NCBI RefSeq assembly: GCF_900172345.1
Contig: NZ_FWFY01000003.1
Span: forward strand, 1-64,000
Direction of reading: 5' to 3'
DNA: 64,000 nucleotides
From: Limimaricola soesokkakensis
GTDB lineage: Bacteria > Pseudomonadota > Alphaproteobacteria > Rhodobacterales > Rhodobacteraceae
Position 1 is the stretch's first letter, and every line of letters starts with the position of its first letter. Below, in pieces: positions 51,572 through 61,310 of this stretch. Under the pieces are notes generated by a model. It did no database searches. It was not told the origin of the DNA and saw only the letters and a program-made list of their open reading frames with translations. Position numbers and translations under genes: made by a program.

Positions 51572-52285
51572 ATGACACAGCACATGAAGCGGGCGCTCGT
51601 CACCGGCGGCGCCAAAGGTATCGGGCGCGGCCTCGTGGAGCGGCTGGCGCAGGAGGGCTGGGAGGTCGCGGCGATGGACCGCGACGCCGGGGCGCTGCAG
51701 GGGCTACCCCAGGGCGCACGGGCGATCGAGGGCGACGTCTCGGACGAGGCCTCGGTCCGGGCCGCCATCGCCGCCACCGGTTGGGACGGGCTCGACCTTC
51801 TGGTCAACAACGCAGGGCTCGCGAGCCCGGAAGCGGGGCCGATCGAGGATCTGGCGCTGGCCGATTGGCAGAAATGGATCGGCACCAATCTCACCGGTGC
51901 CTTCCTGATGACCAAGCACTGCGTGCCGTTGTTGCGCGCGCGGCGCGGCGCGATCGTCAACATCACCTCGTCGCGCGCCCACCAGTCCGAGCCGCAGACC
52001 GAACCCTACGCTGCCGCCAAGGGCGGGCTGACGGCGCTGACCCACGCGCTCGCCATCTCGCTCGGACCCGAGATCCGCGTGAACGCCATCGCGCCCGGCT
52101 GGATCGTGACAACCGGCTGGGACGAGCTGCGCGAGATCGACCATGCGCAGCATCCGGCCGGCCGCGCGGGCCGCCCCGAGGACGTGGCCGAGGCGGTGCT
52201 CTGGCTCGCCGGGGCGGGGTTCATGACCGGCGAGAGCATCCTGCTCGACGGGGGCATGACCCGGAAGATGATCTATGCCGAGTGA
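51572..52285 (+). CDS. SDR-family oxidoreductase (classical)
   Basis: 237 residues. Rossmann motif ALVTGGAKGIGRGLVERLA, NNAGLASP, catalytic Ser in NITSSRAHQS and Tyr-Lys in EPYAAAKGG, C-terminal MTGESILLDGGM: all elements of a classical short-chain dehydrogenase. Substrate unknown. An ATG at 51584 (MKRALV) is an equally plausible start, since neither has a clear ribosome site. It overlaps the next SDR gene by 11 bases. Confidence 0.82.
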   Translation: MTQHMKRALVTGGAKGIGRGLVERLAQEGWEVAAMDRDAGALQGLPQGARAIEGDVSDEASVRAAIAATGWDGLDLLVNNAGLASPEAGPIEDLALADWQKWIGTNLTGAFLMTKHCVPLLRARRGAIVNITSSRAHQSEPQTEPYAAAKGGLTALTHALAISLGPEIRVNAIAPGWIVTTGWDELREIDHAQHPAGRAGRPEDVAEAVLWLAGAGFMTGESILLDGGMTRKMIYAE

Positions 52286-52967
52286 CGCCGCCGCCTCCAC
52301 GACCGTTCCTGCGACCGCTCTCGTGATCGGCGCGTCGGGCGGCATCGGCGCGGCGCTCGCCGCCGAACTGGAGCGGCGCGGCACGGCCGTCACCCGGCTG
52401 TCGCGCCGGGAAGATGGGCTCGACGTCACGGACCCGGACTCGGTCGAAAGGGTGCTTGGCGCCGTCGAGGGGCCCTTCGCGCTGATCCTCGTCGCCATCG
52501 GCATTCTCGCGCCCGAAGGGCAGGGGCCGGAAAAGGCGCTCGACGCGATCGAGGCCGATCACATGGCCCGGGTCTTCGCGGTCAATGCCATCGGCCCGGC
52601 GCTGGTGCTGCGGCAGCTGTCGCGGCTGCTGGAGCCGGGCGGGCGCTGCGGCGTGCTCTCGGCGCGGGTCGGCTCGATCGGCGACAACGCCATGGGTGGC
52701 TGGTATTCCTACCGCGCCTCGAAGACGGCGCTGAACCAGATCGTGCATGGCGCGGCGCTGGAGATGAAACGTCAGGACAAGGGCGCGGTGCTCGTGGCCC
52801 TGCATCCCGGCACGGTCGAGACCGAGTTCACCGCCCCCTATGCCGGGCGTCACAAGATGGTTTCGGCCGAGGAGGCGGCGAAGAACCTGCTGCAGGTCAT
52901 GGACAACCTTGATCCGGCGCAGTCGGGGGGCTTTTACGACTGGCGCGGGGAGGAGGTGCCGTGGTGA
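52275..52967 (+). CDS. SDR-family protein, CsgA-like
   Basis: 230 residues. Motif VIGASGGIGAALAAELERRG, then VGILAPEGQG-type loop (here VAIGILAPEGQGP), catalytic Ser region LSARVGSIGDNAMGG and Tyr-Lys in WYSYRASKTALNQ; C-terminal HPGTVETEF. In many Rhodobacterales this type of SDR sits next to a photolyase-related gene, as here. It overlaps its neighbour upstream by 11 bases and the pseudogene downstream by GTGA. Confidence 0.82.
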   Translation: MPSDAAASTTVPATALVIGASGGIGAALAAELERRGTAVTRLSRREDGLDVTDPDSVERVLGAVEGPFALILVAIGILAPEGQGPEKALDAIEADHMARVFAVNAIGPALVLRQLSRLLEPGGRCGVLSARVGSIGDNAMGGWYSYRASKTALNQIVHGAALEMKRQDKGAVLVALHPGTVETEFTAPYAGRHKMVSAEEAAKNLLQVMDNLDPAQSGGFYDWRGEEVPW

Positions 52968-53210
52968 GGCTGGTCCTCGCTCTCGGCGATTAGCTCGCCC
53001 TGTCTCTCTGGGCGCTGCGCGAGGCCGACAAGGGCCGCGACGTGGTGGCGATGGCCGAGGGCGGCGACGATGCCAGCGACGTCCCGCATCACCCCAGGAA
53101 GATTGCCTTTGTACCGGACCCGGGACCGGAGGGATGCCGACAGGCGCCGCGCCGTGTGGCGCGCGGCGGCGGCCTTCCTCGACCGGATGAACCGGGGCGA
53201 GCGGGTCTAG
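52964..53210 (+). pseudogene. Photolyase/cryptochrome-related gene reduced to its two ends
   Basis: From a GTG at 52964 the first codons read RLVLALGD, stop (TAG where CAG, Gln, is expected), LALSLWALREADKGRDVVAM and PHHPRKIAF, the start of the photolyase-related family with its GDQL motif. After about 53110 the frame shifts and the other end appears: YRTRDRRDADRRRAVWRAAA, then FLDRMNRGERV and stop. About 430 residues are missing between. A nonsense change, a large internal deletion and a frameshift make it non-functional. Confidence 0.75.
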
Positions 53211-53214
53211 GCCC

Positions 53215-54891
<1,677 letters not shown>

Positions 54892-54997
54892 GACCGATTG
54901 CCCCCGATCGCTGGACCCGGTGCGACCGGTCCAAGTTTCCGCTTTCGTGCAAGAGTAACGACGGCCCCCGCCCAAGACAACAGCCCCGGCACCTCAG

Positions 54998-55510
54998 TCA
55001 CTTGCGCGGCGGATCGGCCACGGTATCGGGCCACGTTTCCGACATCGGGCCGCCGGTCACCGGATCGCGCTCCGGGCAGGGCAGGGCGGCGATCCGGGCG
55101 CCGAAGCGGCGCCCGGCATCCGCTGCCGCGCGTTCGACCGATGGCGATTCCTGGCCCGGCGGATAGGCCCCGAGCACCGCGAAGCCCGGCCGGCTCTCGA
55201 GGCAGCGATGCCCGAACCCCGCCGGCAACACCAGCGCATCGCCGGGCACGACGTCGAGATCCTCGCCCGCCTCGCCGCCGATCCGCAGCCGGGCGCTGCC
55301 GGCGACGCAAAGCAGCGCCTCATGCGCATCGGGATGGAAATGGTGATAGTCGAAGACGCCCCAGCGCCAGATCCCGCCCCAGCCATGGCGGCGCAGCAAC
55401 GCCTCCGCCGCCTCGGGTGCGAAGGCGCGCGCATGGAGCAGCGCTGGCCAGCGCGGGTGGTTCGGGATGCCGCCATTGGCGGCGACGCGGATACGGCGGA
55501 CAGGGCTCAT
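54998..55510 (-). CDS. Cupin-domain protein (YjlB-like)
   Basis: 170 residues. Cupin motif 1 in FDYHHFHPDAHEALLCVAG (His, His, Glu) near residues 65-80 and motif 2 in LVLPAGFGHRCLES near 110. The layout, with the metal His cluster after GGIWRWGVFDYHH, resembles YjlB-type cupins of unknown function. The ATG at 55510 is chosen by family length; the longer frame overlaps the divergent gene. Stands alone. Confidence 0.78.
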   Translation of the reverse strand: MSPVRRIRVAANGGIPNHPRWPALLHARAFAPEAAEALLRRHGWGGIWRWGVFDYHHFHPDAHEALLCVAGSARLRIGGEAGEDLDVVPGDALVLPAGFGHRCLESRPGFAVLGAYPPGQESPSVERAAADAGRRFGARIAALPCPERDPVTGGPMSETWPDTVADPPRK

Positions 55511-55613
55511 GCGCGGGAGTCTAGACGCGCGCGGCCCCTCGGCAACGCCGCGCTTGCGCCACGCCGCCGGGTCTCTAATCTCGGCCCGATCCCCAAGCCC
55601 GCCGGGAGGCGCC

Positions 55614-56042
55614 ATGTCCGAGAACAAGACCCTGCCCACCGGCGCCAGCGTCGAGGCGTTCCTAGAGGCGGTGACGCCGGAGCGCCGCCGCGCCGACGCA
55701 TCGGCTCTCGACGCGCTGTTCCGGGAGGTCACCGGTTTCGTGCCGCAGATGTGGGGGCCGTCGATCGTGGGCTACGGCTCCTATGACTACGTCTACGAGA
55801 GCGGCCATGCGGGACGCTTCCTCGCCACCGGGTTTTCGCCTCGAAAGGCCAATCTCGTGCTCTACATCATGCCGGGATACGACGAGGCCAACCCGATCCT
55901 CGCCCGGCTGGGCAAGCATCGGATAGGCAAGTCGTGCCTTTACATCAACAAGCTCGCCGACGTGGATCGCGGCGCGCTGGCGGAGCTGATCCGGCACGGG
56001 CTCGACCGGCTGGCGGGGTATTGGCCGGTGCATCCGATCTGA
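55614..56042 (+). CDS. DUF1801-domain protein
   Basis: 142 residues with the DUF1801 fold: RADASALDALFREVTGFVPQ, MWGPSIVGYGSYDYVYESG, and LGKHRIGKSCLYINKLADVD, which match the YdhG-like family. GGGAGG precedes the ATG at 55614. No enzymatic role is known. It ends 26 bases before the MFS gene. Confidence 0.82.
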   Translation: MSENKTLPTGASVEAFLEAVTPERRRADASALDALFREVTGFVPQMWGPSIVGYGSYDYVYESGHAGRFLATGFSPRKANLVLYIMPGYDEANPILARLGKHRIGKSCLYINKLADVDRGALAELIRHGLDRLAGYWPVHPI

Positions 56043-56068
56043 GCGGCGGGCGCGCGCCGGGGATCGCC

Positions 56069-57520
56069 ATGACCGAAGAGGGTACTCCGCTCAGGGGCCG
56101 CTGGATCGCCATGGCGGCGCTGTTGGTGGCGGGTTTCATGAACCTGATCGACGTCACCATCGTCAACGTGGCCATCCCCTCGCTGCAGGACGCCCTCCAG
56201 GCCAGCGACAGCCAGATCGAATGGGTCGTCGCGGCCTATATCCTGAGCTTCGCGTTGTTTTTGCTGCCCGCCGGCCGTCTCGGCGACGTGGTCGGGCAGC
56301 GGCGGATGTTCGTGATCGGGGTCACGGTCTTCACCATCGCCTCGGCGCTGTGCGGCCTCGCGCCCGGCATCGGCAGCCTCGTGGCCGCAAGGGTTCTGCA
56401 GGGCTTGGGCGGCGCGATGATGACGCCGCAGACGCTGGCGCTGGTGCCGGCGCTGTTCCCGCCGCGCGAACGCGGCGCCGCCTTCGCGCTGTTCGGGCTT
56501 TCGGCCGGGCTCGCCAGCGTCGCCGGCCCGCTCTTGGGCGGGGTGCTGATCGGGGCCGACATCATGGGGCTCGACTGGCGGCCTATCTTTCTCGTCAACA
56601 TCCCGGTCGGCGCGGTGGCGGTGCTCGGGGCGCTGCGCTTCGTGCCCAAGGTGCCGGGCGACGCGGCGCTCAGGCTCGACCTCGCCGGCATGGCGCTGGC
56701 GGGCACCGGGCTGATGCTGCTGCTGTTTCCGCTGATCGAGGGGCGCCAGCTCGGCTGGCCCGTTTGGGTCTTCGCGATGATGGTCGCCGCCATCCCGACC
56801 GGTGCGGGCTTCGTCGCCTGGCAGCGGCGGCAGGCCCGGCGGGGCGCGCCGCAGTTGATCCCGGCAAGCCTTCTGGCGAATGCCGACTACGTCACCGGCT
56901 CGGTGCTGGCGACGCTGCTCTTCGCCGGCATTCCCGGCTTCTTCTTGGTCTTCGCGATCTTCCTGCAGCTGGGCTACGGGCTAACGCCGCTGGAGTCGGG
57001 GATCACCACCTTGCCGTTCTCGCTCGGGGTGCTGGGCGCGTCGGTCCTGTCGGGGCGTCTCGGCACCCGCTGGCCGCGCGAGCGGATCACGGCGGGCGCG
57101 GTGCTGCTGGTGATCGGCATGACTGCGCTGCGGCTGATGCTCCCCGAGGCGGGCGGGGCGCTGTCGCGCGCGGCCTTCATCGTGCCTCTGGCGCTCTCGG
57201 GGCTCGGCCTCGGCACCGCCGTCTCGCCGCTGTTCCAGACGGTGCTCGCCAACGTCGCCGACCGCGACACCGGCGCGGGCTCGGGCGCGCTGCAAAGCTT
57301 CCAGCAGGTCGGCGGCGCGCTGGGCGTGGCGGTGATGGGGCAGCTGTTCTTCGGGATGCTGCGCGGGGGCGGCGGCTATCCGGACGCGCTGACGGCTGCG
57401 CTGTGGTTCAACGCGGCCGCCTTCGTCGCCGTGGCGCTGCTGGTCTGGCGGCTGCCCGAGCCGCGCCTCGTGCCGGGGCAGGGACCTGGCGGAAAGCCCG
57501 AGCCCACCCCGGCGGAGTGA
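56069..57520 (+). CDS. MFS multidrug exporter, DHA2/EmrB-QacA family
   Basis: 483 residues with 14 helices. Helix 1 has FMNLIDVTIVNVAIPSLQDA, the DHA2 motif D1, followed by WVVAAYILSFALFLLPAGRL and the loop motif GRLGDVVGQRR; motif C-like GPLLGGVLIG lies in helix 5. It exports drugs or other amphiphiles with protons. The stop codon directly adjoins that of the facing hydrolase gene. The ATG at 56069 is set by the family start. Confidence 0.88.
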   Translation: MTEEGTPLRGRWIAMAALLVAGFMNLIDVTIVNVAIPSLQDALQASDSQIEWVVAAYILSFALFLLPAGRLGDVVGQRRMFVIGVTVFTIASALCGLAPGIGSLVAARVLQGLGGAMMTPQTLALVPALFPPRERGAAFALFGLSAGLASVAGPLLGGVLIGADIMGLDWRPIFLVNIPVGAVAVLGALRFVPKVPGDAALRLDLAGMALAGTGLMLLLFPLIEGRQLGWPVWVFAMMVAAIPTGAGFVAWQRRQARRGAPQLIPASLLANADYVTGSVLATLLFAGIPGFFLVFAIFLQLGYGLTPLESGITTLPFSLGVLGASVLSGRLGTRWPRERITAGAVLLVIGMTALRLMLPEAGGALSRAAFIVPLALSGLGLGTAVSPLFQTVLANVADRDTGAGSGALQSFQQVGGALGVAVMGQLFFGMLRGGGGYPDALTAALWFNAAAFVAVALLVWRLPEPRLVPGQGPGGKPEPTPAE

Positions 57521-58453
57521 TCAGAGCGTCAGCTGGTAGCTGTGCGGCACCCACGCAAAGCCGTCATCCACCGCCATGACGTAGCCCGCCCCGGGGAAGG
57601 GCATGTGGTAGCCGATCACGGGCATCTTGCGCTCGGCCGCCATCGACAGCACCCGGCGCCGGGTTTCGACCGCCATCTCCTTGTCGGAGTCGAAGCTGAC
57701 ATGCCAGTCGGGCTCGCCCACCGACCAGACGTAGTGGTTGGCGGTATCGGCCATCAGCAGCAGCTCGCCCTCGCTCCCTGCGACGGTGAAGACGAGGTGA
57801 CCCGGCGTATGGCCAAAGGCCGCCATCGCGGTGAGCGGACCGACCTGATCGCCATCCTCGATGAACTGCAGTTCCCCCTCGAGCGGCCGCACCTTGGCTT
57901 CGAAGCCCTCGTTGTTCTGCCCGGCCCAGTGGTCGAATTCGACCCGGCCCGCGTGATGCGAGGCGTTGGCAAAGGTCTTTTCCCCGGCCTCGGTCATCAG
58001 CCCGCCGATATGGTCGCCATGCATGTGGGTCAGCACCACGTGGGTGACGTCCCCCGGCGAGCGGCCGGCGGCCTCCAGCGCCGCGGTGATGCCCGCCGCG
58101 TCGAGGCCGGTATCGACGAGGATCACGTTCTCGCCCGCCTCGACCAGCACCGGGTTGAAGAAGAACCGCGCCTCGTCGGAGGGGATGAAGTTCTCCTCGC
58201 TGACCTGCGCGAAGGTCTCGTCATCGACATTGAGCCCGAAGATCGAATGCGGCTCCGGCACGACGCGGCTGCCGGCGAGCAGGGTGGTCACCTTGACATC
58301 GCCCAGCGTGAAGGCGCGGTGCGTCGGAAGCTCGACCGCGTCGCCCGAGGGGGCGGTCTGGGCAATGGCGGTACCGGGCAGGCCCGCACTCGCAGCCAGC
58401 GGCAGCGCCGCGCCGGCCATGAGCGCCGCGCGGCGGCTGATGGAATGTGACAT
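57521..58453 (-). CDS. Exported metallo-beta-lactamase-fold hydrolase
   Basis: 310 residues. Twin-arginine-like signal peptide (SRRAALMAGAALPLAASAG), then the metal motif VLTHMHGDHIGG, further ligands in SHHAGRVEFDHW and FGHTPGHL, Asp in LLMADTANHY and His near MPVIGYHMPF. This is the quorum-lactonase/MBL-fold type found in the periplasm. GGAG upstream of the ATG at 58453 supports the start. The substrate is unknown. Confidence 0.86.
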   Translation of the reverse strand: MSHSISRRAALMAGAALPLAASAGLPGTAIAQTAPSGDAVELPTHRAFTLGDVKVTTLLAGSRVVPEPHSIFGLNVDDETFAQVSEENFIPSDEARFFFNPVLVEAGENVILVDTGLDAAGITAALEAAGRSPGDVTHVVLTHMHGDHIGGLMTEAGEKTFANASHHAGRVEFDHWAGQNNEGFEAKVRPLEGELQFIEDGDQVGPLTAMAAFGHTPGHLVFTVAGSEGELLLMADTANHYVWSVGEPDWHVSFDSDKEMAVETRRRVLSMAAERKMPVIGYHMPFPGAGYVMAVDDGFAWVPHSYQLTL

Positions 58454-58537
58454 CTCACGTCTCCTCTGCGTTGTATGACGCAAAGGTTAGGGCGTGCCGG
58501 GGCTTTGCCTAGCGCCGGGCCGCACAAAGCCCCTGCA

Positions 58538-58957
58538 TCACAGCCACCATTGGTCGATCGCGGCGATGTCGTCGTCGGACCAGCCGAAATGATGGGCGAA
58601 TTCATGCACCGTCACATGCGCCACCATCTCGGCCACGGTGACGTCGCCGCGCTCGGCCCATTCGTCGAGGATCGGCCGCCGGAACAGCCAGACCACGTCC
58701 GGGCCGTGCGGCACGTCCCAGTTCGACTTCTCGGTCATCGGCGTGCCGTCATAGAGCCCGGTCAGCTCGAACGGCTCCATTTCCATCTGCTCGAGAATGT
58801 CGTCGGGCGCGAAATCGACGACGCGCAGCGCCACCTCGGCGGCCGCGCGGCGGAACGGCTCGGGCAGGGTGGCGATGACGTGGCGCGCGATCGTCTCGAT
58901 CTCGTCGAGAGTGGGCGCGAGGGGGCTGCCCGCGAAGGGGTCGGATGTGCTGTCCAT
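58538..58957 (-). CDS. Small zincin-like metallopeptidase family protein
   Basis: 139 residues with the HExxH site in VTVHEFAHHFGWSDDD near the C-terminus and an N-terminal helical part. This is the conserved minimal zincin family (DUF1025/MpN-like) of Proteobacteria and Actinobacteria. No signal peptide; cytosolic. It is divergent from gltX with about 60 bases between. An ATG six codons earlier is possible. Confidence 0.84.
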   Translation of the reverse strand: MDSTSDPFAGSPLAPTLDEIETIARHVIATLPEPFRRAAAEVALRVVDFAPDDILEQMEMEPFELTGLYDGTPMTEKSNWDVPHGPDVVWLFRRPILDEWAERGDVTVAEMVAHVTVHEFAHHFGWSDDDIAAIDQWWL

Positions 58958-59018
58958 AGCCCCCGATATGGACAAAACGGACCGCCTGTGAAAGAGCCGT
59001 CACGAACAGGAGAGCCCC

Positions 59019-60338
59019 ATGACAACGACCCGTTTCGCCCCGTCCCCCACCGGTTGGCTGCATATCGGCAACCTGCGCGCCGCGCTGTTCAACCATGCCA
59101 TCGCGCGACAGCAAGGCGGCGAGTTCATCCTGCGCATCGATGACACCGACCAGGAACGCTCCAAGCCCGAATACGTGGACGGCATCCTCGAGGCGCTGGA
59201 TTGGCTTGGCATCACCCATGACCGGGTTGAGCGGCAATCCGACCGGATGGAGCGCTACACGGCGGCGCGCGAGAAGCTGGTGGCCGACGGGCGGCTCTAC
59301 GAATGCTTCGAGACCCCGACCGAGCTCGACCTGAAGCGCAAGAAGCAGCTCAACATGGGCAAGCCGCCGGTCTATGACCGCGCTGCGCTGGACCTGTCCG
59401 ACGCCGAGAAGGACCGCCTGCGCGCCGAGCGCGGTAGCCATTGGCGCTTCAGGCTCGACCGCGAGCGGATCGAGTGGGAGGACGGCATCCTCGGGCCGAT
59501 CTCGATCGACGCCGCGAGCGTGTCCGACCCGGTGCTGATCAAGGAAAGCGGGCAGGTGCTCTACACCTTCGCCTCCTCGGTGGACGATGCCGAGATGGGC
59601 ATCACCGACGTGGTGCGTGGCTCGGACCATGTCACCAACACCGCGACGCAGATCCAGATCATCCGGGCCCTGGGCTACGAGCCGCCGCGCTTCGCGCATC
59701 ACTCGCTGCTCACCGGCCCGCAGGGCGAGGCGCTGTCCAAGCGGCTCGGTACGCTGAGCTTGCGCGACCTCAAGGCAGCGGGGATCGAGCCGATGGCGAT
59801 CCTGAGCCTGATGGCGCGGCTGGGTTCCTCGCAGCCCGTGGAACTGCGCCAGACGCCTGCCGAGGTGATCGAGGGCTTCGACATCGCCACCTTCGGCTCG
59901 GCGCCCACCAAGTTCGACCCCGCCGATCTGGAGCCGCTGACCGCGCGCTGGCTGTCGCAGCAGCCGCTCTCGGAGGTCGCCGAGGACGTCCGCGCGGCGG
60001 GGGTGCCCGAGGATCTGGCCGAGGCGTTCTGGGCCACGGTGCGCGGCAACCTCAAGACCCGCGCCACCATCGCCGAGTGGTGGGCGGTGTTCCGCGACGG
60101 CACGGCGGGCCGCGCCGAGCCCGAGGATGCCGAATTCGTGGCGCAGGCTCTGGGAATGCTGGGCGAGCCGCCCTATGGCCCGGAGACCTGGAAGTCCTGG
60201 ACCGACGCCGTGAAGGCCGAGACCGGCCGCAAGGGCAAGTCGCTGTTCCTGCCGCTGCGCCGCGCCGTCACCGGCATGGATCACGGCCCGGAAATGGCCG
60301 ATGTCATGGCGCTGATGCAGGTCAAGCCGCGCGTCTGA
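59019..60338 (+). CDS. gltX: Glutamyl-tRNA synthetase
   Basis: 439 residues. Class I signatures: RFAPSPTGWLHIGNLRAALF (HIGH-like) and GEALSKRLGTLSLRDL (KMSKS-like). It attaches glutamate to tRNA-Glu, and in many Alphaproteobacteria also to tRNA-Gln for later amidation. It is slightly shorter than the common 465-480 residues and may be one of two GltX paralogues, as is usual in this group. CAGGAGAG lies seven bases before the ATG. Confidence 0.94.
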   Translation: MTTTRFAPSPTGWLHIGNLRAALFNHAIARQQGGEFILRIDDTDQERSKPEYVDGILEALDWLGITHDRVERQSDRMERYTAAREKLVADGRLYECFETPTELDLKRKKQLNMGKPPVYDRAALDLSDAEKDRLRAERGSHWRFRLDRERIEWEDGILGPISIDAASVSDPVLIKESGQVLYTFASSVDDAEMGITDVVRGSDHVTNTATQIQIIRALGYEPPRFAHHSLLTGPQGEALSKRLGTLSLRDLKAAGIEPMAILSLMARLGSSQPVELRQTPAEVIEGFDIATFGSAPTKFDPADLEPLTARWLSQQPLSEVAEDVRAAGVPEDLAEAFWATVRGNLKTRATIAEWWAVFRDGTAGRAEPEDAEFVAQALGMLGEPPYGPETWKSWTDAVKAETGRKGKSLFLPLRRAVTGMDHGPEMADVMALMQVKPRV

Positions 60339-60385
60339 TCGGGCCCGCCCAGGGCTTCGGGCTGGACCCGGCCCGCCCGCGCCAT

Positions 60386-60413
60386 ATCTCCCGCCTCTGA
60401 CGAGGCGGGAGAT
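60386..60413 (+). promoter_or_regulatory. Hairpin covering the ribosome site of the flavoprotein gene
   Basis: A perfect 12-bp stem (ATCTCCCGCCTC with GAGGCGGGAGAT) and four-base loop TGAC. The 3' arm contains the only Shine-Dalgarno-like run, GGGAG (60407-60411), seven bases before the ATG at 60419. It may be the gltX terminator, a translation switch, or both. Confidence 0.65.
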
Positions 60414-60418
60414 CGGCC

Positions 60419-61309
60419 ATGAAGGATTGCATCATCGTGGGCGGCGGTCCGGCGGGGCTCACCGCCGGGATCTACCTCGCGCGGTTCCTGCGCGACACGG
60501 CGCTGTTCGATGCGGGCCGGCCCCGCGCGCATCGCATCCCGCGCACCCGCAACCTGCCGGGCTACCCGGACGGGATCGAGGGGCCGGAACTGCTCGACCG
60601 GATGCGCCGCCAGCTCGATCACTACGACGTGGAGATCCGCCGCGACCGCGTCACATCGGCCAGCCGCATCGATGGCGGTTTCCGGGTCGAGGCCAATGGC
60701 GGCGCGCTAGAAGCGCGGACGCTGATCCTCGCCACCGGCGTCACCAACCGCCCGCCACAGATCCCCGAGGAGATCCATAACGAAGGGGTGGCGCGCGGGC
60801 TGATCCGCTATTGCCCGATCTGCGACGCCTACGAGGTGCGCGGAAAGAAGGTGGCGATCCTCGGCTCGGGTCCGCACGCCGTGGCCGAAGGCCGCTTCGT
60901 GCGCCACTACGCCGAGGACGTGACCGTGGTGCGCCCCGAGCACGCGCCGCTCGACGATGACGGAGAGCGGGCGCTGTCCGAGGCAGGGCTGAAGATCCTG
61001 CCGTCGCATCGCCGCGAGATCCGGCTCGACGGTGACGAGATCGTGGTCGAGATGCAGGACGGGCGCGAGGCCCGCTTCGACACGCTCTATGTCGCGCTCG
61101 GCACCGATCCGCATTCCGATCTCGCCCGCGATCTCGGCGCGGATCTGACCGAGGCGGGTTGCATCCCGGTCGACGAGCATTGCGAGACCAGCATCGAGGG
61201 GCTCTTCGCCATAGGCGACGTGATCGCCGGGCTCGACCAGATCGCCTATGGCATGGGCCATGCCGCCGTGGCGACCACGGCGATCCACAACCGGCTGCTC
61301 GGGCGCTAG
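60419..61309 (+). CDS. Thioredoxin-reductase-like FAD/NAD(P) oxidoreductase
   Basis: 296 residues. FAD motif CIIVGGGPAGLTAGIYLAR, redox pair in RYCPICDAYEV (CxxC, at the place of the thioredoxin reductase disulfide), NAD(P) motif VAILGSGPHAVAEG, and the second FAD motif GLFAIGDVIAGLDQIAYGMG. It may reduce a thioredoxin or act as a ferredoxin/flavodoxin reductase relative. The ribosome site is buried in a hairpin. Convergent with the ABC permease gene, two bases away. Confidence 0.85.
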   Translation: MKDCIIVGGGPAGLTAGIYLARFLRDTALFDAGRPRAHRIPRTRNLPGYPDGIEGPELLDRMRRQLDHYDVEIRRDRVTSASRIDGGFRVEANGGALEARTLILATGVTNRPPQIPEEIHNEGVARGLIRYCPICDAYEVRGKKVAILGSGPHAVAEGRFVRHYAEDVTVVRPEHAPLDDDGERALSEAGLKILPSHRREIRLDGDEIVVEMQDGREARFDTLYVALGTDPHSDLARDLGADLTEAGCIPVDEHCETSIEGLFAIGDVIAGLDQIAYGMGHAAVATTAIHNRLLGR

Positions 61310-61310
61310 C

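Noticed and set aside
57515-57525. Zero-gap convergent stops of the MFS and hydrolase genes as a sign of fusion or error
   Set aside because: Both proteins are complete at their C-termini; abutting convergent stops are common in compact genomes.
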